Source of the DNA: Blattabacterium cuenoti
GTDB taxonomy: Bacteria; Bacteroidota; Bacteroidia; Flavobacteriales; Blattabacteriaceae
Length of the DNA: 64,000 nucleotides
Direction of reading: 5' to 3'
NCBI RefSeq assembly: GCF_014252295.1
Contig: NZ_CP059215.1
Coordinates: forward strand, 389,681-453,680
Each line of letters opens with the position of its first letter. The stretch's first letter is position 1. The notes beneath the pieces are model-generated. The model did not search any database and was not told where the DNA came from. It saw nothing but the letters and a program-made list of their open reading frames with translations. Below, piece after piece: positions 49,368 through 58,584 of the stretch. The translations under genes and the position numbers were made by a program.

Positions 49368-50306
49368 ATGTCAATAAGACGACACTTTAGAATAAGAAGT
49401 TTACAATTTTTATATGCTCAATACTTATCTAAAGTAGATTCAAACAAAGTTGAAGAAAATATGATTCAAAGTATTGAAGAATTGCATGACTTATATATTT
49501 CTCTTCTTTGTTTAATATTAAAAATTAGAGAAAACGCTATAAATGTAAAAAAAAATGTCTGTACTAAAATCAATATTGATCCTATACAAAAATTTGCATA
49601 TAACTCTGTTATAAAAATACTCTCTCACAACAAATATTTAATAGAAAAATATAGGTCTACAGAAAAAACTGGAATAATTTTTTGGGAAAAACAAGATAGA
49701 TACATTTTTCTTTTATTACAAGAGATGCAACAATCAATTTTATGTCACAAATATTTTTATAAACCTTGTAATTCTTTTGAAGAAGAAAAAAAATTTATAA
49801 TAAAATACTATAAAAACATTATTATTCCCAACAAAAAATTAATAACATACATAGAAGACTTATATATTAATGGAAAAGAAAATTTATATATAGCTCACAA
49901 CATGGTTTGCAAAACTTTACAACATATAAAACATTCAACTTCTCCAAACTTTAAATTATATAACATTTATAACAAAAATAATGAAAACAAAAAATTTATT
50001 ATTGATTTATATAGGAATACAATTTTTCACAAAAATGAATTTAACGATTTGATTAACAATACATCAAATAACTGGGATGTAAAAAGAATAGCAATCATAG
50101 ACTTAATTATATTACAAATGGCTATTTGTGAATTCTTATATTTTCCAAATATTCCTCCAAAAGCTACTATGAACGAATATATAGAAATTACAAAAATATT
50201 TTGTATGGAAAAAAGTAAAATTTTTATTAATGGGATTTTAGACCAAATATTCAAATTTTTACATAAAAAAAATAAAATATTTAAAGTAGGAAAAGGTCTT
50301 TTGTAA
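49368..50306 (+). CDS. nusB: Transcription antitermination factor NusB, long Bacteroidetes form
   Basis: NusB pairs with S10 in antitermination on rRNA transcripts. It begins MSIRRHFRIRSLQFLYAQYL, and the NusB helical domain is C-terminal, with NWDVKRIAIIDLIILQMAIC and PKATMNEYIEITKIFCMEKS. At 312 residues it has the long N-terminal half of Bacteroidetes NusB, versus about 140 in Proteobacteria. It starts the nusB-yajC-coaE-thx run. Confidence 0.93.
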   Translation: MSIRRHFRIRSLQFLYAQYLSKVDSNKVEENMIQSIEELHDLYISLLCLILKIRENAINVKKNVCTKINIDPIQKFAYNSVIKILSHNKYLIEKYRSTEKTGIIFWEKQDRYIFLLLQEMQQSILCHKYFYKPCNSFEEEKKFIIKYYKNIIIPNKKLITYIEDLYINGKENLYIAHNMVCKTLQHIKHSTSPNFKLYNIYNKNNENKKFIIDLYRNTIFHKNEFNDLINNTSNNWDVKRIAIIDLIILQMAICEFLYFPNIPPKATMNEYIEITKIFCMEKSKIFINGILDQIFKFLHKKNKIFKVGKGLL

Positions 50307-50375
50307 ATAACAGTGTAATGAAAATACTTTAATAATCTGTAATTTAAATTTAACTATCTTATTAATATTACTTGT

Positions 50376-50699
50376 ATGTTTTTTTTATTGCAACAAAATT
50401 CTATTGCAAATACCGTTTTGATGTTTGCATTGATTTTCATTATATTTTATTTTTTTATGATTCGTCCTCAAATACGAAAACAAAAAATTGAAAAAAAATT
50501 TCAGGATAATTTAAAAAAAGGAAATTATATAGTAACAAATGCAGGAATACATGGAAAAATCGTAGAAGTTGCAGATAATTTTTATATTTTAGAAATTATT
50601 ACAGGAAAAATAAAACTCGAAAAAAGTACAGTGTCCAAGGATTTAACACAATTACGTTATAATGAAAATATTCAAAATAAAAAAATTGAAAAAAAATGA
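50376..50699 (+). CDS. yajC: Preprotein translocase accessory subunit YajC
   Basis: A 107-residue membrane protein with one helix (about residues 12-31, VLMFALIFIIFYFFMIRPQ) followed by RKQKIEKKFQDNLKKGNYIV, TNAGIHGKIVEVADN and FYILEIITGKIKLEKSTVSK, the YajC pattern. It works with SecDF and YidC. It overlaps coaE by four bases (ATGA). Confidence 0.93.
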   Translation: MFFLLQQNSIANTVLMFALIFIIFYFFMIRPQIRKQKIEKKFQDNLKKGNYIVTNAGIHGKIVEVADNFYILEIITGKIKLEKSTVSKDLTQLRYNENIQNKKIEKK

Positions 50700-51334
50700 A
50701 ATTTTTATTGATAGGAGTAACAGGAAAAATGGGAGTTGGAAAAAGTTTATTTTCTTCTTTTTTAAAAAAAAAAGGAATTCCTGTTTACTCTTCAGATGAA
50801 AGAGGAAAAATATTAATGAATCAAACAGAAATTATAAAAAAAAACATTATTAAACATTTTGGAAATAATTCTTATAAAGAAAAAAAAATTAATAAAACTT
50901 ATTTATCTAACATTGTATTTCAAAATCCTAATGCACTAAAATTGCTATGTTCTATTGTACATCCTTGGATTTCCGTAGATTTTAAAAAATGGATTTTTTC
51001 TATACGGGGAAAATTTTTTTATCTTATTAAAGAATCTGCTCTCTTATTTGAGAGTAAAAGTTATAAAGAATGTGATCATGTTATTACAATAACTTCACCT
51101 GTAGAAGAAATGATTAGTAGAGTCATAAAAAGAGATAACTTAAATGAATATCAGATTGTAAATCGTCTAAAAAATCAAATGTCTAACAAAAAAAGAAAAG
51201 AAAAATCTTCTCTTTTTATTGAGAACAATTCATCTGTAAATTACTTGAAAAAAAAATCAGATGAAATTCACAATTTATTCATTGATCTATACAAAAATCA
51301 AGATATACAAAAAAAATATGGGAAAAGGAGATAA
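50696..51334 (+). CDS. coaE: Dephospho-CoA kinase
   Basis: Last step of coenzyme A synthesis. The 212 residues open with LIGVTGKMGVGKSLFSSFLK, the P-loop, then IPVYSSDERGKILM, IVHPWISVDFKKWI, KESALLFESKSYKECDHVIT and a final basic helix. Compared with relatives, motif positions are normal. The C-terminal region ends in an A-rich stretch that also holds the start of the S31/Thx gene in another frame. Confidence 0.94.
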   Translation: MKFLLIGVTGKMGVGKSLFSSFLKKKGIPVYSSDERGKILMNQTEIIKKNIIKHFGNNSYKEKKINKTYLSNIVFQNPNALKLLCSIVHPWISVDFKKWIFSIRGKFFYLIKESALLFESKSYKECDHVITITSPVEEMISRVIKRDNLNEYQIVNRLKNQMSNKKRKEKSSLFIENNSSVNYLKKKSDEIHNLFIDLYKNQDIQKKYGKRR

Positions 51335-51425
51335 AAAAACTAAGAAAGGAAAAATAAGAAAAAAAACTTATGGTAACATCCGTCCAAAACCAAGAAATGC
51401 AAAAAAAAAGAAAAAAAATAATTAA
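51318..51425 (+). CDS. 30S ribosomal protein Thx (35 residues)
   Basis: In a different frame from the coaE end, an ATG opens MGKGDKKTKKGKI, then RKKTYGNIRPKPRNAKK and a Lys/Asn tail. MGKGDKKTKKGKI plus a YGN-RP segment is the signature of the tiny S31e-like protein THX of Bacteroidetes and Thermus, which sits in the 30S head. It overlaps coaE by 17 bases and the YugP-like gene end by four. Easily missed because of its size. Confidence 0.88.
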   Translation: MGKGDKKTKKGKIRKKTYGNIRPKPRNAKKKKKNN

Positions 51426-52132
51426 AATTTTTCATTTTTTTTACCTACGCTTGTAAAAAGAGATAAAAAATATATTAATTGAGCTAAACTTCCTAAAGCA
51501 GAAATTATATAAGTCATTGCTGCCCACCTCAAAGATTCTTTCGCTTTATTGTACTCTTGATAGTTTACTACATTATTTTTTTTCATCCAATTTAAAGCTC
51601 TTTTGCTAGCATCGAACTCTATTGGTAAAGTTAGAAAATAAAAAATGACAATGAATAAAAATAATCCTATTCCTATTTTGAGGATAATAGAATTTTTTCC
51701 TCCTGAACTATAAAAAATAGTTAACCCATACATTATAGCAGCACTAGTAAAATTTGAACTGAAATTAAGAATTAGTATTAAATGATTCCGTAATTTCAAT
51801 AAATTATAACCTAATTTATGTTGTAAAGCATGACCACATTCATGAGCTGCTACTGCTACAGAAGCGGCATTTCTTCCATTATACACTGTTTCACTTAAAT
51901 TTATTGTTTTATTTAAAGGATTATAATGGTCTACCAAATTTTCTTTACCTTCTATTAAAAGTACATTTACGTCAAAAATTCCGTTTTCTTTTAACATTCT
52001 CTCTGCTACTTCTTTTCCACTCATACAAGAGTGTAAATGAAATTTAGAAAATGATCGAAATTTACTTTTTAAAATAAAATTAGCGATAACACTGACTAGA
52101 AAAGTTGATCCTACAATAAAATAGTAATTCAT
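51422..52132 (-). CDS. Zinc metallopeptidase, YugP family (membrane-bound)
   Basis: The 236 residues have an N-terminal membrane helix (2-20), SGKEVAERMLKENGIFDVNV, the HExxH-type zinc site AAHECGHALQHKLGYN near residue 97, then two to three more membrane helices (about 115-180 and 205-225). This matches the YugP/DUF family of membrane metallopeptidases; substrates are unknown. It converges on coaE/thx with a four-base overlap and no terminator. Confidence 0.9.
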   Translation of the reverse strand: MNYYFIVGSTFLVSVIANFILKSKFRSFSKFHLHSCMSGKEVAERMLKENGIFDVNVLLIEGKENLVDHYNPLNKTINLSETVYNGRNAASVAVAAHECGHALQHKLGYNLLKLRNHLILILNFSSNFTSAAIMYGLTIFYSSGGKNSIILKIGIGLFLFIVIFYFLTLPIEFDASKRALNWMKKNNVVNYQEYNKAKESLRWAAMTYIISALGSLAQLIYFLSLFTSVGKKNEKF

Positions 52133-52218
52133 AAGAACCTATTTTTAAAACAAAAATATTAATTTATTAATTAAAATGAAAATATATATAAATTAGCTTA
52201 CGTGTCAAATTTTTGATT

Positions 52219-53502
52219 ATGAATATTCCAACAATAAGTAATCTAAAAAGAGTTGTTATTATTGGAGCTGGATTTGCTGGGTTGCAAGTAGCAAAAAAAT
52301 TAAGAAGAGACAAATTTCAAGTTGTTCTTATAGATAAAAATAATTATCATACTTTTCAACCATTATTATATCAAGTTGCAACAGCTGGATTAGAACCAGA
52401 TTCTATAGCACATTCTATTAGAAATGTTATTAAAAAAACAAAAAACTTTTTTTTTAGACTAGCTAATGTTCATTATATCAATACAGAAAAACAAAAAATA
52501 TATACTAATGTAGGAGATTTGCATTATGATTATTTAATAATATCTACAGGATCTGTTACTAACTATTTTGGAAATAATAACATTGAATCTTTTTCATTGC
52601 CAATGAAATCAATTCCAGAAGCTCTAAATCTTAGAAGTGTTATTTTGCAAGATTTTGAATCTTCTTTGTTAATAAAAGATTCTAAAGAAAGAGAAAGACT
52701 TATGACTTTTGTGATTGTCGGTGGAGGTCCTACTGGTGTAGAATTAGCTGGAGCTTTAGCCGAAATGAAAAAATATATTCTTCCACATGACTACCCTGAT
52801 TTAGACATTCAATCTATGAACATTCATTTATTACAAGCTACTACAAGATTATTAGATGGAATGTCTGAAGAATCTGCAAAACAAGCTTATAAAAGTTTGA
52901 AAGAATTAGGAGTTACCATTTGGTTAAATTGTTTAGTCAAAGACTATGATGGAAAAATAGTTTTTATGGAAAAAGACAAAAAAATAGAATCTTCTAATGT
53001 TATATGGGCAGCCGGGGTAAAAGGAGCTATTATAAAAGGTTTTTTAAAAGAAGATATAATGGGACATAGAATTTTAGTAGATGATTATCTTAAAACAATA
53101 AGATATGAAAATATTTTTGCTATTGGAGATGTAGCTTATATGAAATCTTATCCTAACGGTCATCCTATGACAGCTCAACCTGCTATTCAACAAGGAAATT
53201 ATTTATCTGAAAATTTTAATCGTTGTTCATCATATCAAAAAAATCCTTTTATTTATAAAAATTTAGGTTCTATGGCTACCATTGGTAGAAACAAGGCTGT
53301 ATGTGATTTCCCTTATTTTAAATTAAAAGGTTTTTTAGCATGGATTATATGGATGTTTGTTCATTTAGTTAGTTTAGTTGGATTTAGAAATAGAGTAATA
53401 GCTTTAACAAATTGGATTATTCAATATTTTCATTATAATAAAAGTGTACGTTTAATCATAAGACCATATCATAGAAGAAAAAATCATTTAAAAAAAAGTT
53501 GA
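52219..53502 (+). CDS. ndh: Type II NADH dehydrogenase (NDH-2 like)
   Basis: Non-pumping flavoprotein that passes electrons from NADH to quinone. The 427 residues have the FAD motif VVIIGAGFAGLQVAKKLRRD, NYHTFQPLLYQVATAGLEPD, the NAD motif VIVGGGPTGVELAGALAEMK, IGDVAYMKSYPNGHPMTAQP and the C-terminal membrane-anchoring LKGFLAWIIWMFVHLVSLVG segment. Complete. The ATG at 52219 is preferred to a TTG six bases earlier. Neighbouring menaquinone genes would supply its acceptor. Confidence 0.93.
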   Translation: MNIPTISNLKRVVIIGAGFAGLQVAKKLRRDKFQVVLIDKNNYHTFQPLLYQVATAGLEPDSIAHSIRNVIKKTKNFFFRLANVHYINTEKQKIYTNVGDLHYDYLIISTGSVTNYFGNNNIESFSLPMKSIPEALNLRSVILQDFESSLLIKDSKERERLMTFVIVGGGPTGVELAGALAEMKKYILPHDYPDLDIQSMNIHLLQATTRLLDGMSEESAKQAYKSLKELGVTIWLNCLVKDYDGKIVFMEKDKKIESSNVIWAAGVKGAIIKGFLKEDIMGHRILVDDYLKTIRYENIFAIGDVAYMKSYPNGHPMTAQPAIQQGNYLSENFNRCSSYQKNPFIYKNLGSMATIGRNKAVCDFPYFKLKGFLAWIIWMFVHLVSLVGFRNRVIALTNWIIQYFHYNKSVRLIIRPYHRRKNHLKKS

Positions 53503-54515
53503 GAAAAAATATTTTGTACTTTTTTTTCTGTTTCTATATATTCTATATTTATATCACTATCTACAGTAATTCCACTACCAGCGTATAAAGTAATTTCTTT
53601 TTTTTTTTCTTGAATTCTTGCACATCTCAAATGAAGATATAACTCCATGTTTTTTTTATTTACAATACCAATATATCCTGTATAAAAACTCCTTTCATAT
53701 CCTTCATATTTTTGAATAAAATCTAAAGATTCTTTTTTGGGGTAACCACAAATAGAAGGAGTTGGATATAAGCGATCTAATATTTCATAATAATTAGGAT
53801 TTTCCAAAAAAGAAAAAGAAATATTAGTTTTTAAATGTCTTAAGGATCCCATTTTTATGGATTCTATCCTTCCTAAAAAAAGGGATCCTTTATAGGATTT
53901 TAATAAATGAACCATGTATTCTGTTACAATTTTATGTTCTTCCATCTCTTTCTTTGTCCATTTATTATTCCCCCAAATAGTTCCTGCTAAAGATACAGTT
54001 TGAAATTTTTTTTTACGAGATTTCATTAGTAATTCTGGGGAACATCCTATCCAAAATCCATGATGGATATCATACCATAAACTGATAAAAGCATTTGGAT
54101 AAGAAAAAATTAAATTTTGAAAAGTTTTTTTAAAATCAAAATTATGAAAAGAAATTTTTATAGATCTGGATAAAACTACTTTTTTAAAGTATCCTTTCTG
54201 AATTTTTTCTACTGATTTTTTTAGTAAATTTTTGTATTCTATAGAATGAATTAAGTTAGGACGATTATTAGTTTCTATAAAGCAATTTTTTTGTATAATA
54301 AATGCACAATAAATTTTTTTCGGAACTATTTTTATAGTATAATCACGATTAAAATCTTGAATTAAAAAAAAATTATCCTTATTAGAATCAGAGTTAGAAT
54401 CAGAATAAAGGAATATCTTATTTTCATAAGGCTTCCTAAAAATAACAAATTTATTTTTTTCCCAATAATTTTTTATGATTTTTTTGTACAAAGAAAAAAT
54501 ACTGATTTTTTTCAA
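53484..54515 (-). CDS. menF: Isochorismate synthase (menaquinone pathway)
   Basis: Converts chorismate (made by AroC, encoded at 60249) to isochorismate. The 343-residue chorismate-binding domain shows KVVLSRSIKI, WIGCSPELLMKSRKKKFQTV, SLAGTIWG, TEYMVHLLKS, HLKTNISF, LYPTPSICGYPKKESLDFIQ and YTGYIGIVNKKNMELYLHLR. Motifs are intact though Lys-rich. The coding strand holds an 11-A run (53598-53608) about two-thirds along the protein. It is four bases after the hotdog thioesterase gene and overlaps the ndh end by 19 bases. Confidence 0.9.
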   Translation of the reverse strand: MKKISIFSLYKKIIKNYWEKNKFVIFRKPYENKIFLYSDSNSDSNKDNFFLIQDFNRDYTIKIVPKKIYCAFIIQKNCFIETNNRPNLIHSIEYKNLLKKSVEKIQKGYFKKVVLSRSIKISFHNFDFKKTFQNLIFSYPNAFISLWYDIHHGFWIGCSPELLMKSRKKKFQTVSLAGTIWGNNKWTKKEMEEHKIVTEYMVHLLKSYKGSLFLGRIESIKMGSLRHLKTNISFSFLENPNYYEILDRLYPTPSICGYPKKESLDFIQKYEGYERSFYTGYIGIVNKKNMELYLHLRCARIQEKKKEITLYAGSGITVDSDINIEYIETEKKVQNIFSQLFFK

Positions 54516-54519
54516 AATA

Positions 54520-54957
54520 TTATTTTCTTTTTTTTTTAATTATAATATTGGTCATTTTACAAAAACTAATAATGTTGTTTTTTTCATTAAAAACTGTTAT
54601 TTGAATAACATGTAAAGTTTTTCCTTTATGAAAAATTTTAGCTTTAGCGAATAACATTCCTTTTTTAATAGATCGAACATGGTTTGCAGAAATTTCAATA
54701 TTAAAAACTTTTTCATTTTCTTGTTCTTTTATATTCATAAAAGATAAAGAACTTCCAACGCTTTCTGCAAAAGCTACTGTTGCTCCTCCATGTAAATAAC
54801 CGAAAGGTTGAAGAATTTTATAGCTTATTGGCATTTTTGCTATTAAAAAATCTATTTTTGGAGATAAAAAAATAAATTTAATAAACATTTCATTCATCAA
54901 TGTATCTTTTTTTAAACTATTCAATTTTTTTAATAATTTTTTAGTTTTTTCTTCCAT
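54520..54957 (-). CDS. menI: Hotdog-fold thioesterase, probably 1,4-dihydroxy-2-naphthoyl-CoA hydrolase
   Basis: A 145-residue PaaI-type hotdog protein with MPISYKILQPFGYLHGGATV, the active-site segment HGGATVAFAESVGSSLSF (about residues 60-77) and FNIEISANHVRSIKKGMLFA. Being immediately upstream of menF suggests the MenI step of menaquinone synthesis; the fold alone does not prove substrate. A 10-A run lies in the last codons (54528-54537). Confidence 0.78.
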   Translation of the reverse strand: MEEKTKKLLKKLNSLKKDTLMNEMFIKFIFLSPKIDFLIAKMPISYKILQPFGYLHGGATVAFAESVGSSLSFMNIKEQENEKVFNIEISANHVRSIKKGMLFAKAKIFHKGKTLHVIQITVFNEKNNIISFCKMTNIIIKKKRK

Positions 54958-55034
54958 AAATAAAGGTAATCATTCGATGAGTTTTTTAATTCATATTAAA
55001 AAAAACTTGTGAAACAATTAACGAACAGGAAAAA

Positions 55035-55571
55035 ATGAAAAATAAAATAGAAGATAATCATTTTACTCCTATACCTATAATAGGAGAAAAAAATAAAATT
55101 GTTGGATTTGAAAAAAAAGAAAAAATTCATTCAGAAGGTCTTTTCCATAGGGCTGTTTCTATATTCATTTTTAATAAAAAAAATGATTTAATGTTACAAA
55201 AAAGATCTTCAATAAAATACCATTCATCTTTACTTTGGTCTAATACATGTTGCAGTCATCCTAGAAAAAATGAATCAGTATTAATAGCGGCACATCGTTG
55301 TTTAATAGGAGAAATGGGATTTGATTGTTTTTTAGAACAAAAATTTTGTTTTACTTATTATGAAGTTCTTAACAATGGGTTAATAGAAAATGAATTAGAT
55401 CATGTTTTTGTAGGTTTTTATGAAAAATCTCCTGTTATAAATTATAAAGAAGTTGAAGATTGGAAATGGAGATCGTTAAATAAATTGGTGGAAGATATTC
55501 ATCTTTGTCCAAATTCTTATACAATTTGGTTGAAAATAATTCTTAAAAATTATATTAATAAATTAAATTAA
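55035..55571 (+). CDS. idi: Isopentenyl-diphosphate delta-isomerase, type I
   Basis: Nudix-fold enzyme interconverting IPP and DMAPP, isoprenoid precursors for menaquinone side chains and tRNA prenylation by MiaA. The 178 residues include GLFHRAVSIFIFNKKNDLML, KYHSSLLWSNTCCSHPRKNE with the catalytic Cys, the Nudix-like RCLIGEMGFDC and ELDHVFVGFY with metal-binding Glu. Intact. Divergent from menI across a 77-base gap. Confidence 0.93.
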   Translation: MKNKIEDNHFTPIPIIGEKNKIVGFEKKEKIHSEGLFHRAVSIFIFNKKNDLMLQKRSSIKYHSSLLWSNTCCSHPRKNESVLIAAHRCLIGEMGFDCFLEQKFCFTYYEVLNNGLIENELDHVFVGFYEKSPVINYKEVEDWKWRSLNKLVEDIHLCPNSYTIWLKIILKNYINKLN

Positions 55572-55599
55572 ACATTTTAATTTTTTAAAGTTAAAATTT

Positions 55600-56013
55600 A
55601 TGAAAGTAACCATAAGCAGAAAAGGTCATTTTAGCGCTGCTCATAGACTTTATAATGGGCATTGGAATTTTCAAAAAAATATAGAAGTATTCGGAAAATG
55701 TGCATATTATCATGGACATAACTATAAATATGTAGTTAGTATAACGGGTGAAGTTGATGTTAAAACAGGATTTGTGTTTAATTTGCAAAAATTAAAAGAT
55801 CTTCTTTTTGAAGAAATAGAAGAATTTTTTGATCATAAAAATATTAATTTAGACTTAAAGGAATTTACCTCTATAAATCCCACAGCAGAAAATATTGTTA
55901 TTTTTATGTGGAATAAGATAAATAAGAGTATATCTAAGATAACTTCTTATTCATGTTTAAAAATAATTTTATACGAAACGGAAAATAATTTTGTTGAATA
56001 TGACGGAAAATAA
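55600..56013 (+). CDS. queD: 6-pyruvoyl-tetrahydropterin synthase/QueD family enzyme
   Basis: The 137 residues have KGHFSAAHRLYNGHWN and KCAYYHGHNYKYVVSITGEV with the zinc His residues, FVFNLQKLKDL, FFDHKNINLDLKEFTSINPT and SCLKIILYETENN. It makes 6-carboxy-tetrahydropterin (queuosine route) or acts in pterin metabolism; without partners QueC/QueE in the window the pathway is unresolved. It overlaps gcvT by 14 bases. Confidence 0.9.
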   Translation: MKVTISRKGHFSAAHRLYNGHWNFQKNIEVFGKCAYYHGHNYKYVVSITGEVDVKTGFVFNLQKLKDLLFEEIEEFFDHKNINLDLKEFTSINPTAENIVIFMWNKINKSISKITSYSCLKIILYETENNFVEYDGK

Positions 56014-57109
56014 TTTAAAAAAAACAATTTTATATAAAAACCACCTAATTTTAGGTGCTAAAATGGTAGATTATTCTGGATTTTATATGCCTCTTCAATA
56101 CACTTCTTCTTTAAGAGAACATATTTCAGTAAGAAATAAAGCTGGTATTTTTGATGTAAGTCATATGGGAAAATTTATTTTAAATGGAAAAAATTCCATG
56201 AATCTTATTCAGTATTTAACTATAAACGATTTATCCAAAATAAATATAGGACAAGCTCAGTATAATTGCTTTATTAATGAAAATGGAGGTATTATAGATG
56301 ATTTAGTAATTTATAAAATTTCTGAAAAAAAACTATTGCTTATAGTTAATGCAGCTAATATTGAAAAAAATAAAAAATGGATAAATTATCATATTAAAAA
56401 AAATTGTTATTCTGATATCGAGTTTCTTGATTTTTCTCAAGAGTATTCTTTATTAGCAATTCAAGGTCCATATTCATTATCTTATATTCAAAAATTAACT
56501 AATGTTTCACTACATAAAATTCCTTTTTATCATTTTGAAATAGGTGATTTTGCAGGAATAAAAAAAGTATTTATCTCTTGTACAGGATATACAGGATCTA
56601 AGGGAGTTGAAATTTATGTTTCTAATAAACATGTAGAAAAAATATGGAATAAAATTATAGAAATAAATGAAATGATTCCATGTGGAATAGCAAGCAGAGA
56701 TTCATTAAGGTTAGAAATGGGATATCGTTTATATGGACAAGATCTTTGTGAAAAGATAACTCCTATAGAAGCTGGATTGTCTTGGATTACTAAATTTGAA
56801 AAAAAATTTATAGCAAAAGATATATTGCAAATACAAAAAATAAAAGGAAATCATAAGAAATTTATATCTTTTCTTGTGGAAGAAAAAGGAAAAATTCCAA
56901 GAACAGGGTATTCATTAACGGATAAATATAACAATGTTATTGGAAATGTTACTTCTGGTACTTTTTCTCCAATTTTAAAAAAAGGAATAGGATTAGGGTA
57001 TTTATGGGATAATCATCAAAAAATAAGTCCCTTATTTATTTCAATAAGAGGGAAAAGAATATCTATTAAAATAGTAAAATTGCCTTTTATCGAAGTCAAT
57101 AATAATTAA
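56000..57109 (+). CDS. gcvT: Aminomethyltransferase (glycine cleavage T protein)
   Basis: T protein transfers the aminomethyl carbon to tetrahydrofolate in the glycine cleavage system, with LpdA as the L protein. The 369 residues include HLILGAKMVDYSGFYMPLQY, AGIFDVSHMGKFILNGKN, QAQYNCFINENGGIIDDLVI, SCTGYTGSKGVEIYVSNKHV, RDSLRLEMGYRLYGQDLCEK and VTSGTFSPILKKGIGLGY. The ATG at 56000 (MTENNLKK) fits; TTG codons just before would overlap queD more. Confidence 0.93.
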   Translation: MTENNLKKTILYKNHLILGAKMVDYSGFYMPLQYTSSLREHISVRNKAGIFDVSHMGKFILNGKNSMNLIQYLTINDLSKINIGQAQYNCFINENGGIIDDLVIYKISEKKLLLIVNAANIEKNKKWINYHIKKNCYSDIEFLDFSQEYSLLAIQGPYSLSYIQKLTNVSLHKIPFYHFEIGDFAGIKKVFISCTGYTGSKGVEIYVSNKHVEKIWNKIIEINEMIPCGIASRDSLRLEMGYRLYGQDLCEKITPIEAGLSWITKFEKKFIAKDILQIQKIKGNHKKFISFLVEEKGKIPRTGYSLTDKYNNVIGNVTSGTFSPILKKGIGLGYLWDNHQKISPLFISIRGKRISIKIVKLPFIEVNNN

Positions 57110-57151
57110 TACATCTTAAATATTAGTTTTATCAAAGAAAAGGAGACATAT

Positions 57152-58480
57152 TTAAAACATATTAAAAAAAATCTTTTACTATCTGTTCCTATATTTTTTA
57201 CTCAATTAGGAGTGATATTTATAGGTCTTTCTGATAATATTATGATAGGTTTTTTGGGAAAAAACGCTTTAGCTTCAGTTTCATTGGCTAATTCTGTTTT
57301 TTTTATTATAGTTATTTTTGGATTGGGAATATCAACTGCCATTTCTTCTTTAACAGCATCCATAGATGCCAAACAAGAATATAAAAAAGGAGCTATCATT
57401 TTTTGTCATGGATTAATTATAAATCTTTTTTTATCCATATTTATGTATGGAATAACTTATGCATTTTCCTATATTTTTCCATATTTAGGACAACCTAAAG
57501 AAATATTGAATGAAACTATATCTTTTTTAAAGATAATAGCTATTTCTTTTATTCCATGGATGATATTTGAAGTTTTTAGAAAATTTTCGGAAGGATTATC
57601 TTTGGTAATACCAAGTCTTATAGTTACTTGGACTTCCGCTTTGATTAACATAATATTAAATTATATATTTCTTAATGGAATTTGTTCCTTTCCAAAATTA
57701 GGATCTATAGGTGTCGCTTATTCCACTCTTATTTCTCGGATTATTATGTTAATAGGAATTTTAATTTTATTATATAGATATAAAAAAATATCTTATTATT
57801 ACAACTGTCTTCGTTTTAAATATTTTTTTTTGAAAAAAAAATACTTAAAAGAAATCCTCAAAATAGGAATTCCTTCTGGATTACATATGTTATTTGAAAT
57901 GAGTGCTTTTTCTATTTCTTCTTTTATATCAGGAAGATGTGGAATTAAGGTTTTAGCAGCTCATCAAATAGTTATTAGTTTAGTTTCTTCTACTTTCTTG
58001 CTAAGTACAGGTCTTTCTGCAGCAGCTACAGTAAGGATAGGAAATCAATTTGCTTTAAAAAATTATTCTGAACTAAGAAAAGTGGGAACATCTATTCTTT
58101 TTATGGGGTTTATTTTCATGTTAATCTGTAGTACTTTATTTTTTTTCTTTCGAAAAAATATTCCTTACTTTTATATAAAAAACGATCATGAAGTTGTACT
58201 AATTGCAGAAAAAATGATTTTAATTGCCAGTTTTTTTCAATTATCTGATGGCTTACAAGGTATTATTCTTGGAGCTTTAAGAGGATTGCAAGATGTTCAT
58301 ATTCCCATGTGGATTAGTTTTTTTTCTTATTGCATTATTGCTTTACCTTCGGCTTGGTTATTTTCTATGAAAATAGGAGGACAAGGGATTTGGATAGGAT
58401 TAGGGTTAGGTCTTACTATATCAGCTATGTTACTTTTTATAAGGTATGAAATTATCACTAAAAATTTACAAAATAAATAA
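57152..58480 (+). CDS. MATE family efflux transporter, start codon unclear
   Basis: A 12-helix MATE exporter: SVPIFFTQLGVIFIGLSDNI near the N-terminus, SLTASIDAKQEYKKG, LGQPKEILNETISFLKIIAI, IPSGLHMLFEMSAFSISSFI, AAHQIVISLVSS and GLQGIILGALRGLQDVHIPM. The family core clearly extends upstream of the only canonical start (GTG at 57212), which would remove most of helix 1. A purine-rich AAGGAG ends six bases before an in-frame TTA at 57152, and ATT at 57161 is another option. No ATG lies in the open part of the frame. The cation/drug substrate is unknown. Confidence 0.82.
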   Translation, partial: LKHIKKNLLLSVPIFFTQLGVIFIGLSDNIMIGFLGKNALASVSLANSVFFIIVIFGLGISTAISSLTASIDAKQEYKKGAIIFCHGLIINLFLSIFMYGITYAFSYIFPYLGQPKEILNETISFLKIIAISFIPWMIFEVFRKFSEGLSLVIPSLIVTWTSALINIILNYIFLNGICSFPKLGSIGVAYSTLISRIIMLIGILILLYRYKKISYYYNCLRFKYFFLKKKYLKEILKIGIPSGLHMLFEMSAFSISSFISGRCGIKVLAAHQIVISLVSSTFLLSTGLSAAATVRIGNQFALKNYSELRKVGTSILFMGFIFMLICSTLFFFFRKNIPYFYIKNDHEVVLIAEKMILIASFFQLSDGLQGIILGALRGLQDVHIPMWISFFSYCIIALPSAWLFSMKIGGQGIWIGLGLGLTISAMLLFIRYEIITKNLQNK

Positions 58481-58520
58481 CTAATATTCAACTAACTAAT
58501 TACAGTTGATAATAATTATC

Positions 58521-58528
58521 TATATTTG
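58521..58528 (+). promoter_or_regulatory. Candidate Bacteroidetes -7 box (TATATTTG) before the helicase gene
   Basis: TATATTTG is an exact match to the phylum -7 consensus TAnnTTTG and would give a leader of about 50 bases. No well-spaced -33 TTTG is seen; a TTG at 58506-58508 is too close. Plausible but weak. Confidence 0.4.
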
Positions 58529-58584
58529 TTAGTATAAGTTAAGTAAACTATTCAAAATGCTGTTTTTAACCATTCTTTTTTTTT

